Shown piece by piece: positions 10,601 through 21,950 of a stretch of 64,000 bases of DNA (within the stretch, counting starts at the first letter, position 1; the number at the start of each line of letters is the position of its first letter). Position numbers and translations under genes: made by a program. The stretch is from Cannabis sativa (taxonomy: Eukaryota > Streptophyta > Magnoliopsida > Rosales > Cannabaceae). The notes under the pieces are model-generated. The model did not search any database, had not been told where the DNA came from, and worked only from the letters and a program-made list of their open reading frames with translations. Location of the stretch: the NCBI RefSeq assembly GCF_029168945.1, contig NW_026870037.1, positions 1,178,001-1,242,000 on the forward strand. The letters run 5' to 3'.

Positions 10601-13600
10601 GCCCTTCCTATGTTTTCCACTGACGAGCAACATTAAATTTTTCTCTATTTTCTTTAGCATCAATACGGTAATCTATTTGTGTATATATAACAAGGATTGT
10701 ATCTGCATGCAATTAAGTTTTGAAACTGCTACCCAAATCCCTGTCCCTGACTCCAGAACAATCAGATGCTAAACCACTTAAAAGGTATGGCTAGCCATTA
10801 GGATGGTCTCCGGGTGGCTAAAGTAAACATCCTTATAGAAGAGCATTCACCCATTCAATCTCAAACTTTGAGAAGGAGGAACATCAACTCTACTATCAAT
10901 TTGGCATCCAGAAAGTGACCCTATTGAAGACAATAATTCAAAGAGCTGTACCTAGATGCATTGGTCTCAGAACCAAGTTTCCTATTGGATTTTCAAGAAA
11001 ACAAATATAGATGATAGATTAATATTACACAGAGCCAAGCCAACATCACTTTAAAATAGCAAATTCGTATGCAATATAGAGTTTCATACCTTCTATCTGG
11101 TCCAGCCCCCGATGCAACAGTATCACTAACTGTAAGAATAGCTAATCTGAATTCAGAATCATTTGTACTTATTTCTTTTTTGGCATTTGCTTGCAATGTA
11201 GAAGTTGGATTGGATGTGGGAGGATTTTTGCCAATAGCAACTCTGCTTAAATCGGAAAATATGATGGCTGACACAGAAGAACCAGCAGGCATCACACTTC
11301 CTGTTGCTGGTAAATCCAGTAAAGCATTAGCAGATTTCATACTCAAAAGCCGGCTGCTCGTCTGATGACCAGTACTCTCAGCAACAAAACTTAAATCGCC
11401 AAAAAGAAAATGAAACATAATAAGAAAAAGATTAACCATTTATTAAACGTGCCAAAGGAGGGGGAAGAAAAACCAAGTATTGTGGAAGTCCAAAAAAATA
11501 ACAGAACAGAAAAGGTGGAACTGAACCCAGAATATTTACGAGTATAATTCAAGATGACAATTTCCTTGCACAACTTACCCAGCCTTGCCTGATCCATCAT
11601 CAACCTCCCACCTAACAATAGCACGATGAAATTCTGGACGGACTGGGTCTGTACTTAAATGCTGACAAAGACGGGCCTGCACTCTATAAATAAGAAATAA
11701 GGACTTTAGGGAAATGATCTAGTTCAGAGTTTTTGATTTAGCAAATGACTTTGTTTATCTTGTTTATAAACATGATTAATTGAATAATTCAACATGCTGT
11801 GTCAATTTTAAAATGTAGATTCAAAATTGGATAATATATATATGTAAAGACAGACAGACAGAGAGCTTCCAGCAACCTTAAAAGATGAGGATTTGCCCAT
11901 CCAGAAAGGCGGCGGATGGCAGGTACCACAAAGAGATGGAAACAGACTAGACTGCTCACTGGATTTCCCGGCAAACCAAATGCAAGAATCTTTTTCTCTG
12001 GCCTATCTGCTGCAGGTTTAGCAATGATCTCAGCAAATGTCAAAGGTTTTCCTGGTTTCATGTTAACCTGAATAGTCAAATCAATGTTAGTTTTGGTTTT
12101 TCACGTAAGGACTTTGGAGCTCTTGTGTTTGGTGTTCCAAAGGGTTTGCTTGTGTTACTTTCTAGTGGTTGATTTTTTATTTATTCATAATTATACATAA
12201 AATATATTTTTCTTGGAAGAATGCCTGGACCAATTTCGTATCATGTCTACATTACTTCGAGATAAAAAATAAGTTGTTTCCTATCAAAAGTTTTCTTCTT
12301 TTCTTCCAAAATATATAAGTCATAACAACAAATTATAACAACTTGCAAACACAATATCAACCTTTATAATGTATAAATCGCATGACAGCAGTGGAAGAAT
12401 AGTTAGACTACGTCTATACAAAACTAGTCTACCTTACTGAAATACACTGTTCCTCTCTTTTTGAGAAGTGGCTTCACAAAATCCTTGTCTCCCATGGAAA
12501 CACCACCAGAAGTTAAGAGAATATCAATACCAGCAGAAACTGCACCATCTACAACTCTCTCTAGTTCACCTTCATCATCTTTTACGATATTCAGGTCAAG
12601 TAATTTGCACTGCTGCTCTTTTGCAGCTGTCAATATCATAGCTCGATTTGAATCCCTAATCTGCAGAAGAGTTGAATTAACTTCACAGCTAAAACTGTCC
12701 GGAACACATAGGAAGAAAAAAACATTGACAAAATTCCAATGCATAGAAAAGATTTGGCAAATATGACTGAAATATAATCCAACATTAAACAAAAATGTAG
12801 AATTCTTGTAGAAAATTCATTATCGACAATGAATAATATATTCATTTTCTAATTATTTGGGTAAGTAGACACACAAAAGACGGTACTGAACACAATAAAA
12901 CAGAAAGTAAAAACAGAGAAGAGCAAAGGAAAAACCTTCCAGTTAAGAGAGAAAAAAAAAATTTAAACAAAATTATCTCATGGATTATCAGAAGTATTTC
13001 AAGCTTTCATGTTTTACCCTCATGGGAGGCATTAGGTATTGATATAGATGAGTTTCAATCTACAGTTCTGATTGACAATAATTGCAAACTGAAAGCTTAA
13101 AGCTATCTCTTTGCATCATTGTCGCTAGAAAATTTTGAAAGGACCCCAGGGTTGAAGTTTGAGCTTCTCCAATAGACATCCAAATCTAATACCTGGCCAC
13201 GACTTAAGCACTTTGTTGATGGATCTACAAGTTCGTCTCCAGTAGAAAGGACAGCAACAGTTGGGGGCCGGTACACCTGTCATGACAATAACAGATCAGA
13301 AATTTGCAGCAATAACACGCGCAAAGTAAACAAAGTATATTATTTAAATACCTTCACCATCATTACTCCAACAGTGGCAAGCAGGCCAATTTCTGAGGCT
13401 CCAAGTCTTTCTCCATGTTTTAAGACTACAGCATCTTTTTCAATGTCACATCCCTGCAAGCAAATACATGAATGAACTTATTAAAATAGGAACTAAAATA
13501 AATAGCGTACTACATTATCTCTGGGAATCTTTACAATGCTTCTTTCAGTCAATAATAATTATAGACATATATAAAGAAAAGTAAATAAGTACAAAAGCTT

Positions 13601-15658
13601 GCAATAGCCATTCCACATTGCATGCTAAAACAACTCATTTTCCCTTGATAAAAGAGTTATTTATAATTGTCTATTCCCGCCATTCTTGAGACATCTTACA
13701 TATCCATAAGCTCTCATATTTGTGATATGTGAAAAGTAATATGCTTATTTTGATTTATGGGAGTAGATATCCATTTTTATAAATTCAAAATTATTTTGTC
13801 ATATTACAACCATGCAATATAAACAAATAAATTTGAAAGTTTAATCAGCATATTGTCAAGTAATGATATTATACCACCGGGCGGATATCTGTTCCTTTTC
13901 TTGTTTGTACCAATATTCTGACTCGTTTGGATTCATGTGAAGACTCTTCAATTTGTTCAGTGTCTTCAACTTGAACAACAGCATCAGCTCCATCAGGTAT
14001 TGGTCCTGAGCAAAGGCCATACCAACAATTGAGGGCACGAACAGACATTAAAATCTATTCACAGAATGAAATTAAGTACAAAAGCTCGCAAATGACTCCA
14101 AAGCTCCATTATGCATTGTAATCATCGGTATCAAGAAGTCCTCACTTTTAGGGGAAAACAACAAGTAACTCCAATGATATCATTTTGAATTAGCTAAGAT
14201 ATTGCCAAGTTAAAACAGTATTATATTGATCAAATATAAGAGTCAACAGAGTCGACAAAAAAAAAAAGAAACTTAACTTATTTATTTTATTTTATTAAAA
14301 AGAGGAGAGTAGAAAATTTATTCTGCTAAGGAGTAATTGCTAATGAAATTCTTTCTATGGAGAAATTGATGGTCAGAGTATGAAATATTATAAATTACAC
14401 TTAAAAAAATTAAAGAGTAGAAATTCTTTCTATGGAGAAATGATGGTAAGAGTATTGATTGTAATACACACAAATCGCACACACTTTTTACATAATGATA
14501 TGTGTACCCAATCTCAACCACATAATCAAAAGTGACATGCTCCCTACTAAAAAATGTCTATGGCTAAAACTAAATAGACACCATTGTGTAAATGTGAGTG
14601 CAAACTGAATTGAATATAGTCACTTATTAAATATTGCTGATGAGTCAGTTGCTGATCTCAATAACAATTTCTAATATCACCTTTAACCAAAAGCCAGGGC
14701 TTGTATCCCCCTACTAGGCCTCCCTTAATTCCTCTATACTCGGAGTTAAACCTCCAACCAGATTTAAACTTAGTTTTATTATATGCATTACCATAGATAG
14801 ATATCCAAAATCATTGATGCTCAAAAAGGTTACCAATTTCATGAGGAGCCAAAGGTAAATGGACCCAGTTCAAACCTCCTGAATGTGGTTTCACTATAGA
14901 AGGTGACTTATACAAGTTCATGGCACTAAGTTTCTAACACAGAGCCTAATGAAGTAAGAAATGACAGGAAATCTACTGCCGAAAAACGTGAGCTGTGAGA
15001 TAAAATTTCTTAAAAGAAAAAATGATATGAAAGGCAAGTCACCTCCAGTTGTGACATATGCAACAGTTCCTGAAGTCAAAGTCACACCAAGTCCATCATT
15101 TCCAGCTCTAGCTTCAGCAACCACTGGGTACTCACCCGGCCCATCTGAAGCCACAACAGCATATCCATCCTGAACCCAAATGGTTTAGAACGAAAATTCA
15201 TTGAATAGGAAACATTATATAAACTACAGAAGCTTAGAATCCAAATACACAAGCGAGCGCCAGATTTAAATGACATTTACGAAACCACAAATAACACCCA
15301 AAACCCAGTAATTAAATGACAAAAAAATCAAAGAAAAGGAATCCCAAGTGGATCAATTTACTGAATTTAAGGAGAAACTAAGCAATACCCAGCTGCTAAT
15401 TCATTATGAAAAGTACCCAAAAAAAAGGCAGTGGATTATGTAAAGATATGGCTATTGTGTGACCTTAATAGACGCAGGATAAGGAGGCAAAGGGTCTGGA
15501 GCTCGAACGTCTTCAGCCAAGACCTTGCCAAGCGCATCGTAAAGTGGTACGATGACCGGAGGCAGACGCTGGGCAACTCCCAGCACCATTTGCAGAGCCT
15601 CATCGACTGAAACGATGGAGGTTTTGGTTCCCCTCCCGGTAACATCATTAGCTTCCAT
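7611..15658 (-). CDS. CNX1: Molybdopterin biosynthesis protein CNX1 (molybdenum insertase), 13 exons, 666 aa
   Basis: Two-domain cytosolic enzyme of Mo-cofactor synthesis: the G domain adenylylates molybdopterin and the E domain inserts molybdate. Exons (minus strand): 15464-15658, 15043-15169, 13875-14005, 13352-13453, 13193-13276, 12433-12660, 11877-12067, 11579-11683, 11090-11389, 8840-8997, 8604-8710, 8018-8074, 7611-7826. All introns are GT-AG, phases agree, and the 2001-bp sum gives 666 residues plus TAA. The E domain (about 15-440) has STGDELV (196-202), [12 protein letters not shown] (263-274) and GLPGNPVSS (320-328). The G domain (about 468-645) has LTVSDT (Asp477), [15 protein letters not shown] (541-555) and INMPGNPNA. 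The tail is Cys-rich (SCSCG). The first ATG (15658) was chosen because the frame stays open upstream but contains no other ATG. E-before-G order is plant-type, and the length is close to Arabidopsis Cnx1. No frame damage is seen. Confidence 0.95.
7988..8012. repeat. (AG)n microsatellite at the start of CNX1 intron 12
   Basis: An uninterrupted run of AG dinucleotides. On the coding strand it is a CT run beginning a few bases after the 5' splice site (GTATGCTCTCT) of the intron between exons 12 and 13. Confidence 0.9.
9828..10610. repeat. Diverged tandem duplication, about 354-bp period, in CNX1 intron 9
   Basis: Two successive units share long blocks, for example AGTGACCTTATTGAAAAGTA at about 10027 and 10381, GGGGTATCCAGATGCAAGCA, and GGCATAGCATTAAATATGTT with one difference between units. 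A shorter and more decayed third block lies near 10850-10965 (TTTGGCATCCAGAAAGTGAC...GTACCTAGATGCA). The array sits in the 2.1-kb intron (8998-11089) just after the exon that encodes the E-to-G linker. No open frame is shared by the units and no terminal repeat was found, so the origin is unclear. Confidence 0.75.
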
Positions 15659-15889
15659 TGATGATGACCTTCCCGCTCGGATTGGATAGATAAAATAAGA
15701 GAAGAAAAATGTGGAGAGGAGGCTGACAGAGGAGAGGAGATGGTAGGAATACCCTTCAGACTTCAGAGTGCTCACTCTCTAAATATGGGTAAACTATTTT
15801 TTGAAATAAAAATTACATTATTTATTTATTTATTTGAATTATAATCACGTAAATTTACAAAATATATATATATTTAGAAAATTTTACAA
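15659..15889 (-). promoter_or_regulatory. CNX1 5' UTR and proximal promoter region
   Basis: The DNA upstream of the CNX1 ATG contains a purine/pyrimidine-rich leader (GGAGAGGAG, GTGGAGAGGAGG on the plus strand) and then TA-rich sequence (TATATATATA at about 15863-15873). No defined TATA position or start site can be assigned. A fold-back element begins only about 230 bp upstream of the ATG, so the undisturbed promoter is short. Confidence 0.45.
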
Positions 15890-16302
15890 TGCAACCCCTT
15901 TAAAATGGATATATTGATACACTCTTATGTGTTTTAGCATCCGAAATAATTTTTTAGTCAAATTTTTTCTCATAGTCATGTACGTTATAGTTATTTAAGA
16001 CATCCTGCAAAATTTTAAAAAATTTAAAAAAGTTTAACACGCCGAAAACTATGTTCAAACAGTGTGTTGCACGCGTGACTATTTTATTTTATACGCGTGT
16101 AAAATAGACTGTTTGAACAATATTTTCTATATTGTAAATTATTCCGAATTTTTCAAAATTTTGTAGGATATCTTAAATACCTATAACGTACATGAATATG
16201 AAAAAAAATTAGACTAAAAAATTATTCTGGGTACCGAAACAAATTAAGGGTGCATCAGTACATCTCTTTTTTAAATTTTTACTTAATACACTAAATTTTT
16301 TT
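15890..16302. mobile_element. Fold-back (MITE-like) element in the CNX1 upstream region
   Basis: The left arm (about 15895-16025) and right arm (about 16140-16290) are imperfect inverted copies. For example, GAAATAATTTTTTAGTC is opposite GACTAAAAAATTATTC, and CATGTACGTTATAG is opposite CTATAACGTACATG. The centre forms a further hairpin: GTTCAAACAGT pairs with ACTGTTTGAAC and CACGCGT with ACGCGTG. No target duplication was identified, so the family is not assigned and the ends are approximate. Confidence 0.75.
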
Positions 16303-16380
16303 AAAAAAAATAAATAAATAAATAGGTCATTTTTATTTTTATGGTTTCAATTTTTTTATTTATAAAAATACGTTATTTTA

Positions 16381-16883
16381 GGCTAATTAGATTTTTACTC
16401 CCGAACTTTTACATGTACCAAATCATGGCTCTGAATTTTTAAGGTCGTTAAAAATGCTCCCTAAACTATTGAGATTGTTGGATTTAAGGACTTTTGTCTA
16501 ATATTAGTAAAAAAAAATCTAACATGGATGAAAGTTCAAGAGGCATGATTTAGTATATGTCAAAATTCGAGGAGCATAATTTGAAAGATATCAAAGTTGG
16601 AGAGTATGGTTTAGTACATAAATAATCTTTTTTTTTTACAATGAACTTTCATTGAATATAATCAGAGTTTAGGACATCATAGAGAAATGGAAGAAAATCA
16701 TCCATTCAAACTAATTCGCCATCCACCCTGAGTGCACGAACTGCTAACTCATGTGCAGCCATATTGGCTGAGCGACGAACATGAATTAGAGATGCCTCAA
16801 GGGAAATTTTTAATGGTCAGAAAAGTTCAGGGGGCATGACTTGGTACGTGTTAAAGTTTAAGGGGTAAAAATCCTAATTAGCT
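16381..16883. mobile_element. MITE with long inverted repeats and 9-bp TSD (Mutator-like type)
   Basis: The ends are GGCTAATTAGATTTTTAC and CTAATTAGCT; the reverse complement of the right end gives AGCTAATTAGGATTTTTACC. Similarity continues inward past GTACCAAATCATG versus GTACCAAGTCATG. An exact 9-bp target duplication GTTATTTTA flanks it (16372-16380 and 16884-16892), as expected for Mutator-like transposition. It has no coding capacity of its own. A LINE tail is inserted inside at about 16627-16805. Confidence 0.85.
16627..16805 (-). mobile_element. 5'-truncated LINE tail (end of RNase H plus poly-A)
   Basis: On the minus strand the sequence reads SLEASLIHVRRSANMAAHEL and then AVRALRVDGELV, the end of a plant LINE RNase H. 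A stop replaces a Trp, DDFLPFLYDVLNS follows, and the copy ends in a poly-A run (poly-T at about 16627-16638 on the plus strand). Only the last 180 bp of a LINE were copied. It lies inside the MITE at 16381-16883 and is therefore younger. No target duplication was found. Confidence 0.8.
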
Positions 16884-16973
16884 GTTATTTTATAGTTTAT
16901 TTCTAGTTGTATTGGCTTTCTCGTTATTTTTTATAGTTATTCACCGAGATTTTTAGAAATTGAATTAATAAAT

Positions 16974-17343
16974 GGATAAATACTATTTTGGACCATGTGT
17001 TTTGTAAAAGTTACCAATTAGACCCTCTGTTTTGTTAAATGACAAAATGGACCTTGTATTTTTTAAAATAGTACAAATAGGACCCTGAATTAATTTTTTA
17101 TCAAAATAAAATTTAATTATAATCCGATCTAAAAGTGTTATGACAAAACTATTTACATTTTTTGTATATGTTTGTATAGGAATTGTCTTTATGTTGGTTA
17201 TATTAAAAAAAGTTGTCAAAAATTAAGCTCAGGGTCCTATTTTTACTATTTTGGAAAATATATGGTCAATTTTATCATTTAACAAAACAATGGGTCCAAT
17301 CAGTAACTTTTACAAAACACATGATCCAAAATAGTATTTACCC
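16974..17343. mobile_element. MITE family A, copy 1 (370 bp, about 125-bp TIRs, 9-bp TSD)
   Basis: The ends GGATAAATACTATTTTGG and CCAAAATAGTATTTACCC are inverted copies, and the similarity extends about 125 bp inward with internal short repeats of the type AAAATGGACC. It is flanked by an exact 9-bp duplication TTAATAAAT (16965-16973 and 17344-17352). A second copy of the same family is at 28707-29080. It is non-coding and would fold into a long hairpin if transcribed. Confidence 0.9.
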
Positions 17344-17352
17344 TTAATAAAT

Positions 17353-17643
17353 AGATCGAGCTTAAAGAAAAATGATTAAAGAAAAAAGAGACAAAGATTT
17401 TTACGTGGCTGAGACGGTAATGAGTCTTAGTCATCGAGTCAATATTATTAAGCTATTTGGCTATGGAGTATTTTACACAAGATTATTCTTTCCAAATTTC
17501 TATAGAGTGCCTAACCAAAATTTATAACCCTTTGCATGTTGGGATACAACCATATTTATAGACCGAAGTCGGATTCTCGGGTGATCCTGGATACATTAGG
17601 ATTTGTCAATGTGAATAAGCTCATTGATGGGATAAAATACAAT
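17353..17643 (-). repeat. LTR fragment (minus strand), interrupted by the hAT element
   Basis: Read on the minus strand it shows a TATA box (TCTATAAATATGG, about 17550-17562), then a leader and the U5-like block CAGCCACGTAAAAATCTTTG (about 17391-17411) often seen near the end of plant LTRs. The other part of the same sequence continues beyond the hAT insertion from 29619. Family and ends are not determined. Confidence 0.5.
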
Positions 17644-17735
17644 TAGGGATGGAGGTAGGATACAATCATAGGGGCCAACTTTTAAAATTTAAATGTCAAA
17701 CAAATATTTCAAAAACAAAAATTGTTCATAATTTA

Positions 17736-19072
17736 TTAAAATACAGAACATCTCTCTTGCATGTCACGAAAATTATCTATAAGTGAATCTACACTAAATG
17801 TTTCAACAATTTTCTTTTCAATATACACTAGCAAACAATCAGTCAAAAATTCATCTTCCATCTTGTTGTAAAGTGTAGTCTTCATTATATTCATAGCCGA
17901 AAAAGATCATTCTGTAGTAGCTGTAGAAACTGGAAGTGTAAGAATAAAAGTTACCACTCGATATACAAGTGGATAGACTTTTTCTCATCTTGTCTTTACC
18001 ATCCATTGACATAACTCATAAATATTTTCCAAATCTGCAAAATCAGGAAGTTATCGCACATGATCAAAATGTTGAAATTGCATCCTTAATTGTATCATCT
18101 CATATTCTTCAAAGTCTTGTGAGTAATACTTTTGTACCAACTTACATATGTCATCAATTATGCATGATACACGCATTTCTCTTGGATCTAAAGTTAAACT
18201 AAGAATGAGTAATTCCATTGCATTATCATCAAATTTGTTACTTATTTCTTGCAATTGAGAGTCTATCACTACATTATAAATATCAACTTTGTAATAATGC
18301 TTTAATGTCATGCCATCTTGTTGGCGAATGGCCTTTCCTCTTGCAATGTAATGAGTATCAAAATTTGGCACATCTATATGAATAGCTTCACAAAATGTTT
18401 TCACCTCATCAACTAATTTATCCCATCTATCTTCTCTTAATTTTTGAATGAGAATCTTAGTAGATGAAACAAGATCCATTGCATTTAAAAAATCTTGAGA
18501 TTGAAGTTGCAAAGCTTGACAAAGCATATTAGAAATCTCTAGATTTTTTTTCATAAGATGCATAATGAAAACAAATTCATAAGAAGTTACCGCCTCATAA
18601 GCTGCATCGGCATCTCCTCGTTAAGTATGTGTAGTGTCATCTTCAATAATATTCAATAAAACTTCACATGTTGCACTAAATATTTGTATCAAGCTAGAAA
18701 TATATTTCAAGTGAGAGCTCCAACGAGTGTCACCTGCCCTTTGCAAAGCACCAATTTGATTGAGTCATGTTCCGCACTCAAGCTCATTAATCTCAAGTAA
18801 ATGAGCAATATTTGCTACTTGAGCAGCTTTTAATTGGCCATTACGCTTACATGATGCACCAATAATATTAACAATGAAGTTCAACTTGTTAAAAATTTAT
18901 GGACAAGAATAACTTCCATAGATGCAGCAACTAATGCTAATTGCAAACGGTATGCAAAACAATGAATATAATAAGCATTAGGACATTCGCTTGAAATTAA
19001 AGCTTGTAAACCATTCCATTGTCCACGCATATTACTTGCACCATCATAACCTTGTTCTCTGATAGATTGAAC
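17736..19072 (-). pseudogene. hAT transposase, C-terminal half (TTF-type/MYM1-like family)
   Basis: From the copia insertion site downward the minus strand reads IREQGYDGASNMRGQWNG, the conserved block around a catalytic Asp, then AYYIHCFAYRLQLALVAAS. After several breaks the open segment at 18563-18051 follows. The C-terminal dimerisation block SFSAMNIMKTTLYNKMEDEF is at about 17830-17890, and the end at RCSVF is followed by TAA (17736-17738). An in-frame TGA stands just before SFSAMN. The continuation upstream is at 26415-27511. Stops and shifts show it is inactive. Confidence 0.85.
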
Positions 19073-19562
19073 TGTTAGACTTTTATTTGGGCTTACATTA
19101 AATTTTATTGGTTTTATTAAAACTTGGGTTGATTGGATAGTTCTTTGTTGTGTTAGCCCATGTTGTTGGTGATCAATTGTTAATGGGCTTAGCATCTGTG
19201 TGTAAAGTCTAGGTGAAGCAGAAGTGTGGGCTTTTCTAGTTGACTGAAGCCTTTGATGAGCAGGCCCAGCCCAACTAGGGTTTTGTAGCTAAGTCCCCTC
19301 CCTAACTCTATAAATACATATTGTCTCATCACAATTGTATACCTTTTGATAATCAGATAAAATAAACTGCTTCTGATTTAGAGATCTAGGGAGGAAGACT
19401 TAGTTGATAGTATTGCACTATCGAATTGGAGTAACTGCTGTGGATCAATCAGAGATAATTGCTATGGATCAATCAGGTACACATACCTAATTATTATATC
19501 TTATTATTGTGTTCTATGTTATATACAAATAGATCTTGGGTTAATTGTTAATTTATATAACA
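19073..19562 (+). repeat. 5' LTR of copia element 19073-26414
   Basis: It begins TGTTAGACTTTTATTTGGG and ends ATTTATATAACA. A TATA box (CTATAAATACATATTG) lies at about 19308-19323. It differs from the 3' copy at about two bases (TTTGTTGTG versus TTTGCTGTG, ATCAGGTAC versus ATCAAGTAC). Confidence 0.95.
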
Positions 19563-19564
19563 TG

Positions 19565-19582
19565 TGGTATCAGATTGCCTAT
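19565..19582 (+). other. Primer binding site of copia 19073-26414
   Basis: TGGTATCAGATTGCC begins two bases after the 5' LTR. TGGTATCAGA is complementary to the 3' end of initiator Met-tRNA, the usual primer of plant copia elements; the following bases diverge from the canonical AGC continuation. Confidence 0.8.
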
Positions 19583-21036
19583 TGTATATGATTTAGAACC
19601 TATAATTAGTATAATTAATTTGTATATGTTAATTATCCATAATTTCATATTAATTTCTTTATTATTTTATGTTGAATTTTTGTTTTTAAATCTTAAAACT
19701 TTAGGGGTTTTGTTTATCGTTAAATTCTTGTTCTATTGATATATTATATGCATGAAATCATTGTGTATATTAAGAGAATTTTAAATTTAAAGTTTTAGGG
19801 TTTATATGATTATAATATGAAATTATAATTTGTGTTTTTTAATTTTATAGTTTTTGATCTAAAATTGATAATAGATTTCTCATTCTTAATTGTTTAAGAA
19901 TGTTCCTACATAATTAAATTTCGGATTTAACTAAGATTACCATTACAATTTTTTTCTTTTAAGTTCTTAATTTTTGGATTGCTTTTGCCATGAAATCTAG
20001 AGATTTAACCTTTAATACCCGAAATTAGTAGCGTAGATCAATTAGAAATTCAATCCCGAGCAAAACCCATCCAAAATCCCCACTTTTCGACGAATTTTTG
20101 GCCGGAAAACACTTGCAGACCCGACTGGCCGAACCGAGTCACGTGACCCGAATTGCTGGACCCGCTGGAGGTTGAAGGTGACTCCCAGCCGCGAAGCCCA
20201 CTCGCGCAGGTGGCGCGTGGGGCCGGCTGGGATGTCGTTTTTCGACATTTTTTTTTTCAGCGTTATTAGAATTTAATTTCTGATTTTTCTATGATTTTTA
20301 ATTAATTTTTTGACTCCATTTAATAATAATTATTATTTTAATGATAATTATGTAGTTAAAAAATTATTAAAAATAATTTTTGATGATTTTTCGAAATTTG
20401 TCGATCATTGAAAATTTTTTGGGTTTCTTCTCGTTCCATTAGACATAGTCACTCTCTTATTTGATTCATCTTGACTATGTAGTCTCCACCAATTTTCTTA
20501 TATTCAAATCTTTTGATTATTTGTTGTTCTAAAGTTATAAAACTTGGTTGTTTGGTACAAAAATAATGTGTTATGGTGGACACTTTATTTTTTGCTTATC
20601 AATATAATAAAAGCAATTATATATCTCTTTTGGAAATTTGGTTGAAAATTATTAATTTTCAATGATTGTTTTATCACCAAATTTCACATGTTGAAGAAAA
20701 TATTATATTTTTGGTTGACTATATGTGTAATTACTTGCCCAAAGGTAGTATTTACATATATGTTCACATTCCATGAAGTGAGTTAATATTAAATGTATAT
20801 ATTTTAATTATTTGCCCAAAGGTAATAATTTAAATATATAAATTTATTATTATTTTTTGCTTGAATTAATACATATTTTTAAGAAATTTATTTGCCCAAA
20901 GGTAATAAAATTCTTAAATGATATGTATTTTTTTCTTTGTTGTTAACTTCATGAAGGTTGATCATGTGTGTGTTATATTCTCACCCCAAAGGGGAGTTTA
21001 TAATGACCAGTTGATTCTACAATATTTTCTAATACA
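19583..21036 (+). other. Untranslated leader of copia 19073-26414
   Basis: About 1.45 kb between the PBS and gag. It has a GC-rich island at about 20040-20250 in AT-rich surroundings and, near its end, four spaced copies of a short motif (TTGCCCAAAGGTARTA at 20735, 20811 and 20891, and a variant CCCCAAAGGGGAGTT at 20983). No gene is seen; the open frame 20042-20248 (minus) merely reflects the GC-rich island. Confidence 0.7.
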
Positions 21037-21950
21037 TTGCTCATATTGCTTATTCAAGTTTTAATTTTTGAATTTTTCTCCTTTTCTGTGAACAACAATA
21101 ATGCTTCCATCCATATTTTGAATGCTTCCAACTACAAGACATGGAAACGAGATGTGGAATTTACTTTAGGCATAATGGATTTGGACTTGTGCCTACGAGA
21201 AGAAAGACTCAACGATCTTACTGACTCCAGTACAACTGCCGAGAGAACTCATCATGCACAATGGGAAAAGTCAAGTCGACTTAGTCTTCTTACTATGAAA
21301 AGATCCATTCCTGAACATCTATTGAGTGGTTTGCCAGACACTACAAATGCCAAAGAGTTTTTCAATGCTGTAGAAAAATTATACGACACTGGTGAAAACG
21401 CTGAAGCTGGACATCTTATGGATGAAATGACAACCATTAAGTATGATGAATTAAAAGGAGTGCGAGATTTTATTCTGAAATTGGTGAATGTTCAGTCCAA
21501 GTTAAAAGATCATAATATTCCTCTTCCTGACTCTTTCATTATTCATCGAGCTCTTCATGCTCTTCCTGCCTCTTTCACCTAATCAAGACAAAAGATACAA
21601 CACTTACAATCAAACATGGACTATCAGCGACCTAATTTCTCAGTGTGTAGCTGAAGAAAGCAAGCTTAAAAGGGAGAAGAATGAATTTGCTAACTATGTT
21701 TCTCACCTCAAGCCCAACAAAGGAAAAGGAAAATTCAAGAATAAAAATGATGGTGCTACTAAACAGAATGGTAATGGTAAGGAGCATAAGAATAAACAGA
21801 AGAATAACAATGGAAAGTCCAAATACTCTAATGTGAAGTGTTACTTTTGTGAAAAATTGGGGCATCGGAGAACGGACTGTCACAAATTTAAGACTTGGTT
21901 AGAAAAGAAGCAAGCACAATCAGGTAATCCTTTGGCATGTGTTTGTTTTG
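21037..21950 (+). pseudogene. copia gag (capsid/nucleocapsid), frameshifted
   Basis: The first open frame (21037-21582) carries the plant copia capsid signature: NASNYKTWKRDVEFTLGIMD, later AHLMDEMTTIKYDELKGVRD-like sequence, and the HALPASF end. A shift at about 21575-21590 moves coding to the frame of 21557-22861. A Lys-rich linker follows and then one zinc knuckle, CYFCEKLGHRRTDC (CX2CX4HX4C), at about 21838-21880. The first in-frame ATG is not certain because the frame stays open upstream. It would package element RNA when intact. Confidence 0.85.

Noticed and set aside
12461..12766. Plus-strand open frame of 101 codons
   Set aside because: It is the antisense shadow of CNX1 exon 6.
15658..15775. 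Possible N-terminal extension (transit peptide) of CNX1
   Set aside because: The frame stays open upstream to 15775 but begins with GTG and holds no ATG before 15658. Known CNX1 proteins start at the equivalent of 15658 and act in the cytosol.
20735..21000. CRISPR-like reading of regularly spaced short repeats
   Set aside because: Plant nuclear retrotransposon leader; the repeats are short, variable and unevenly spaced.
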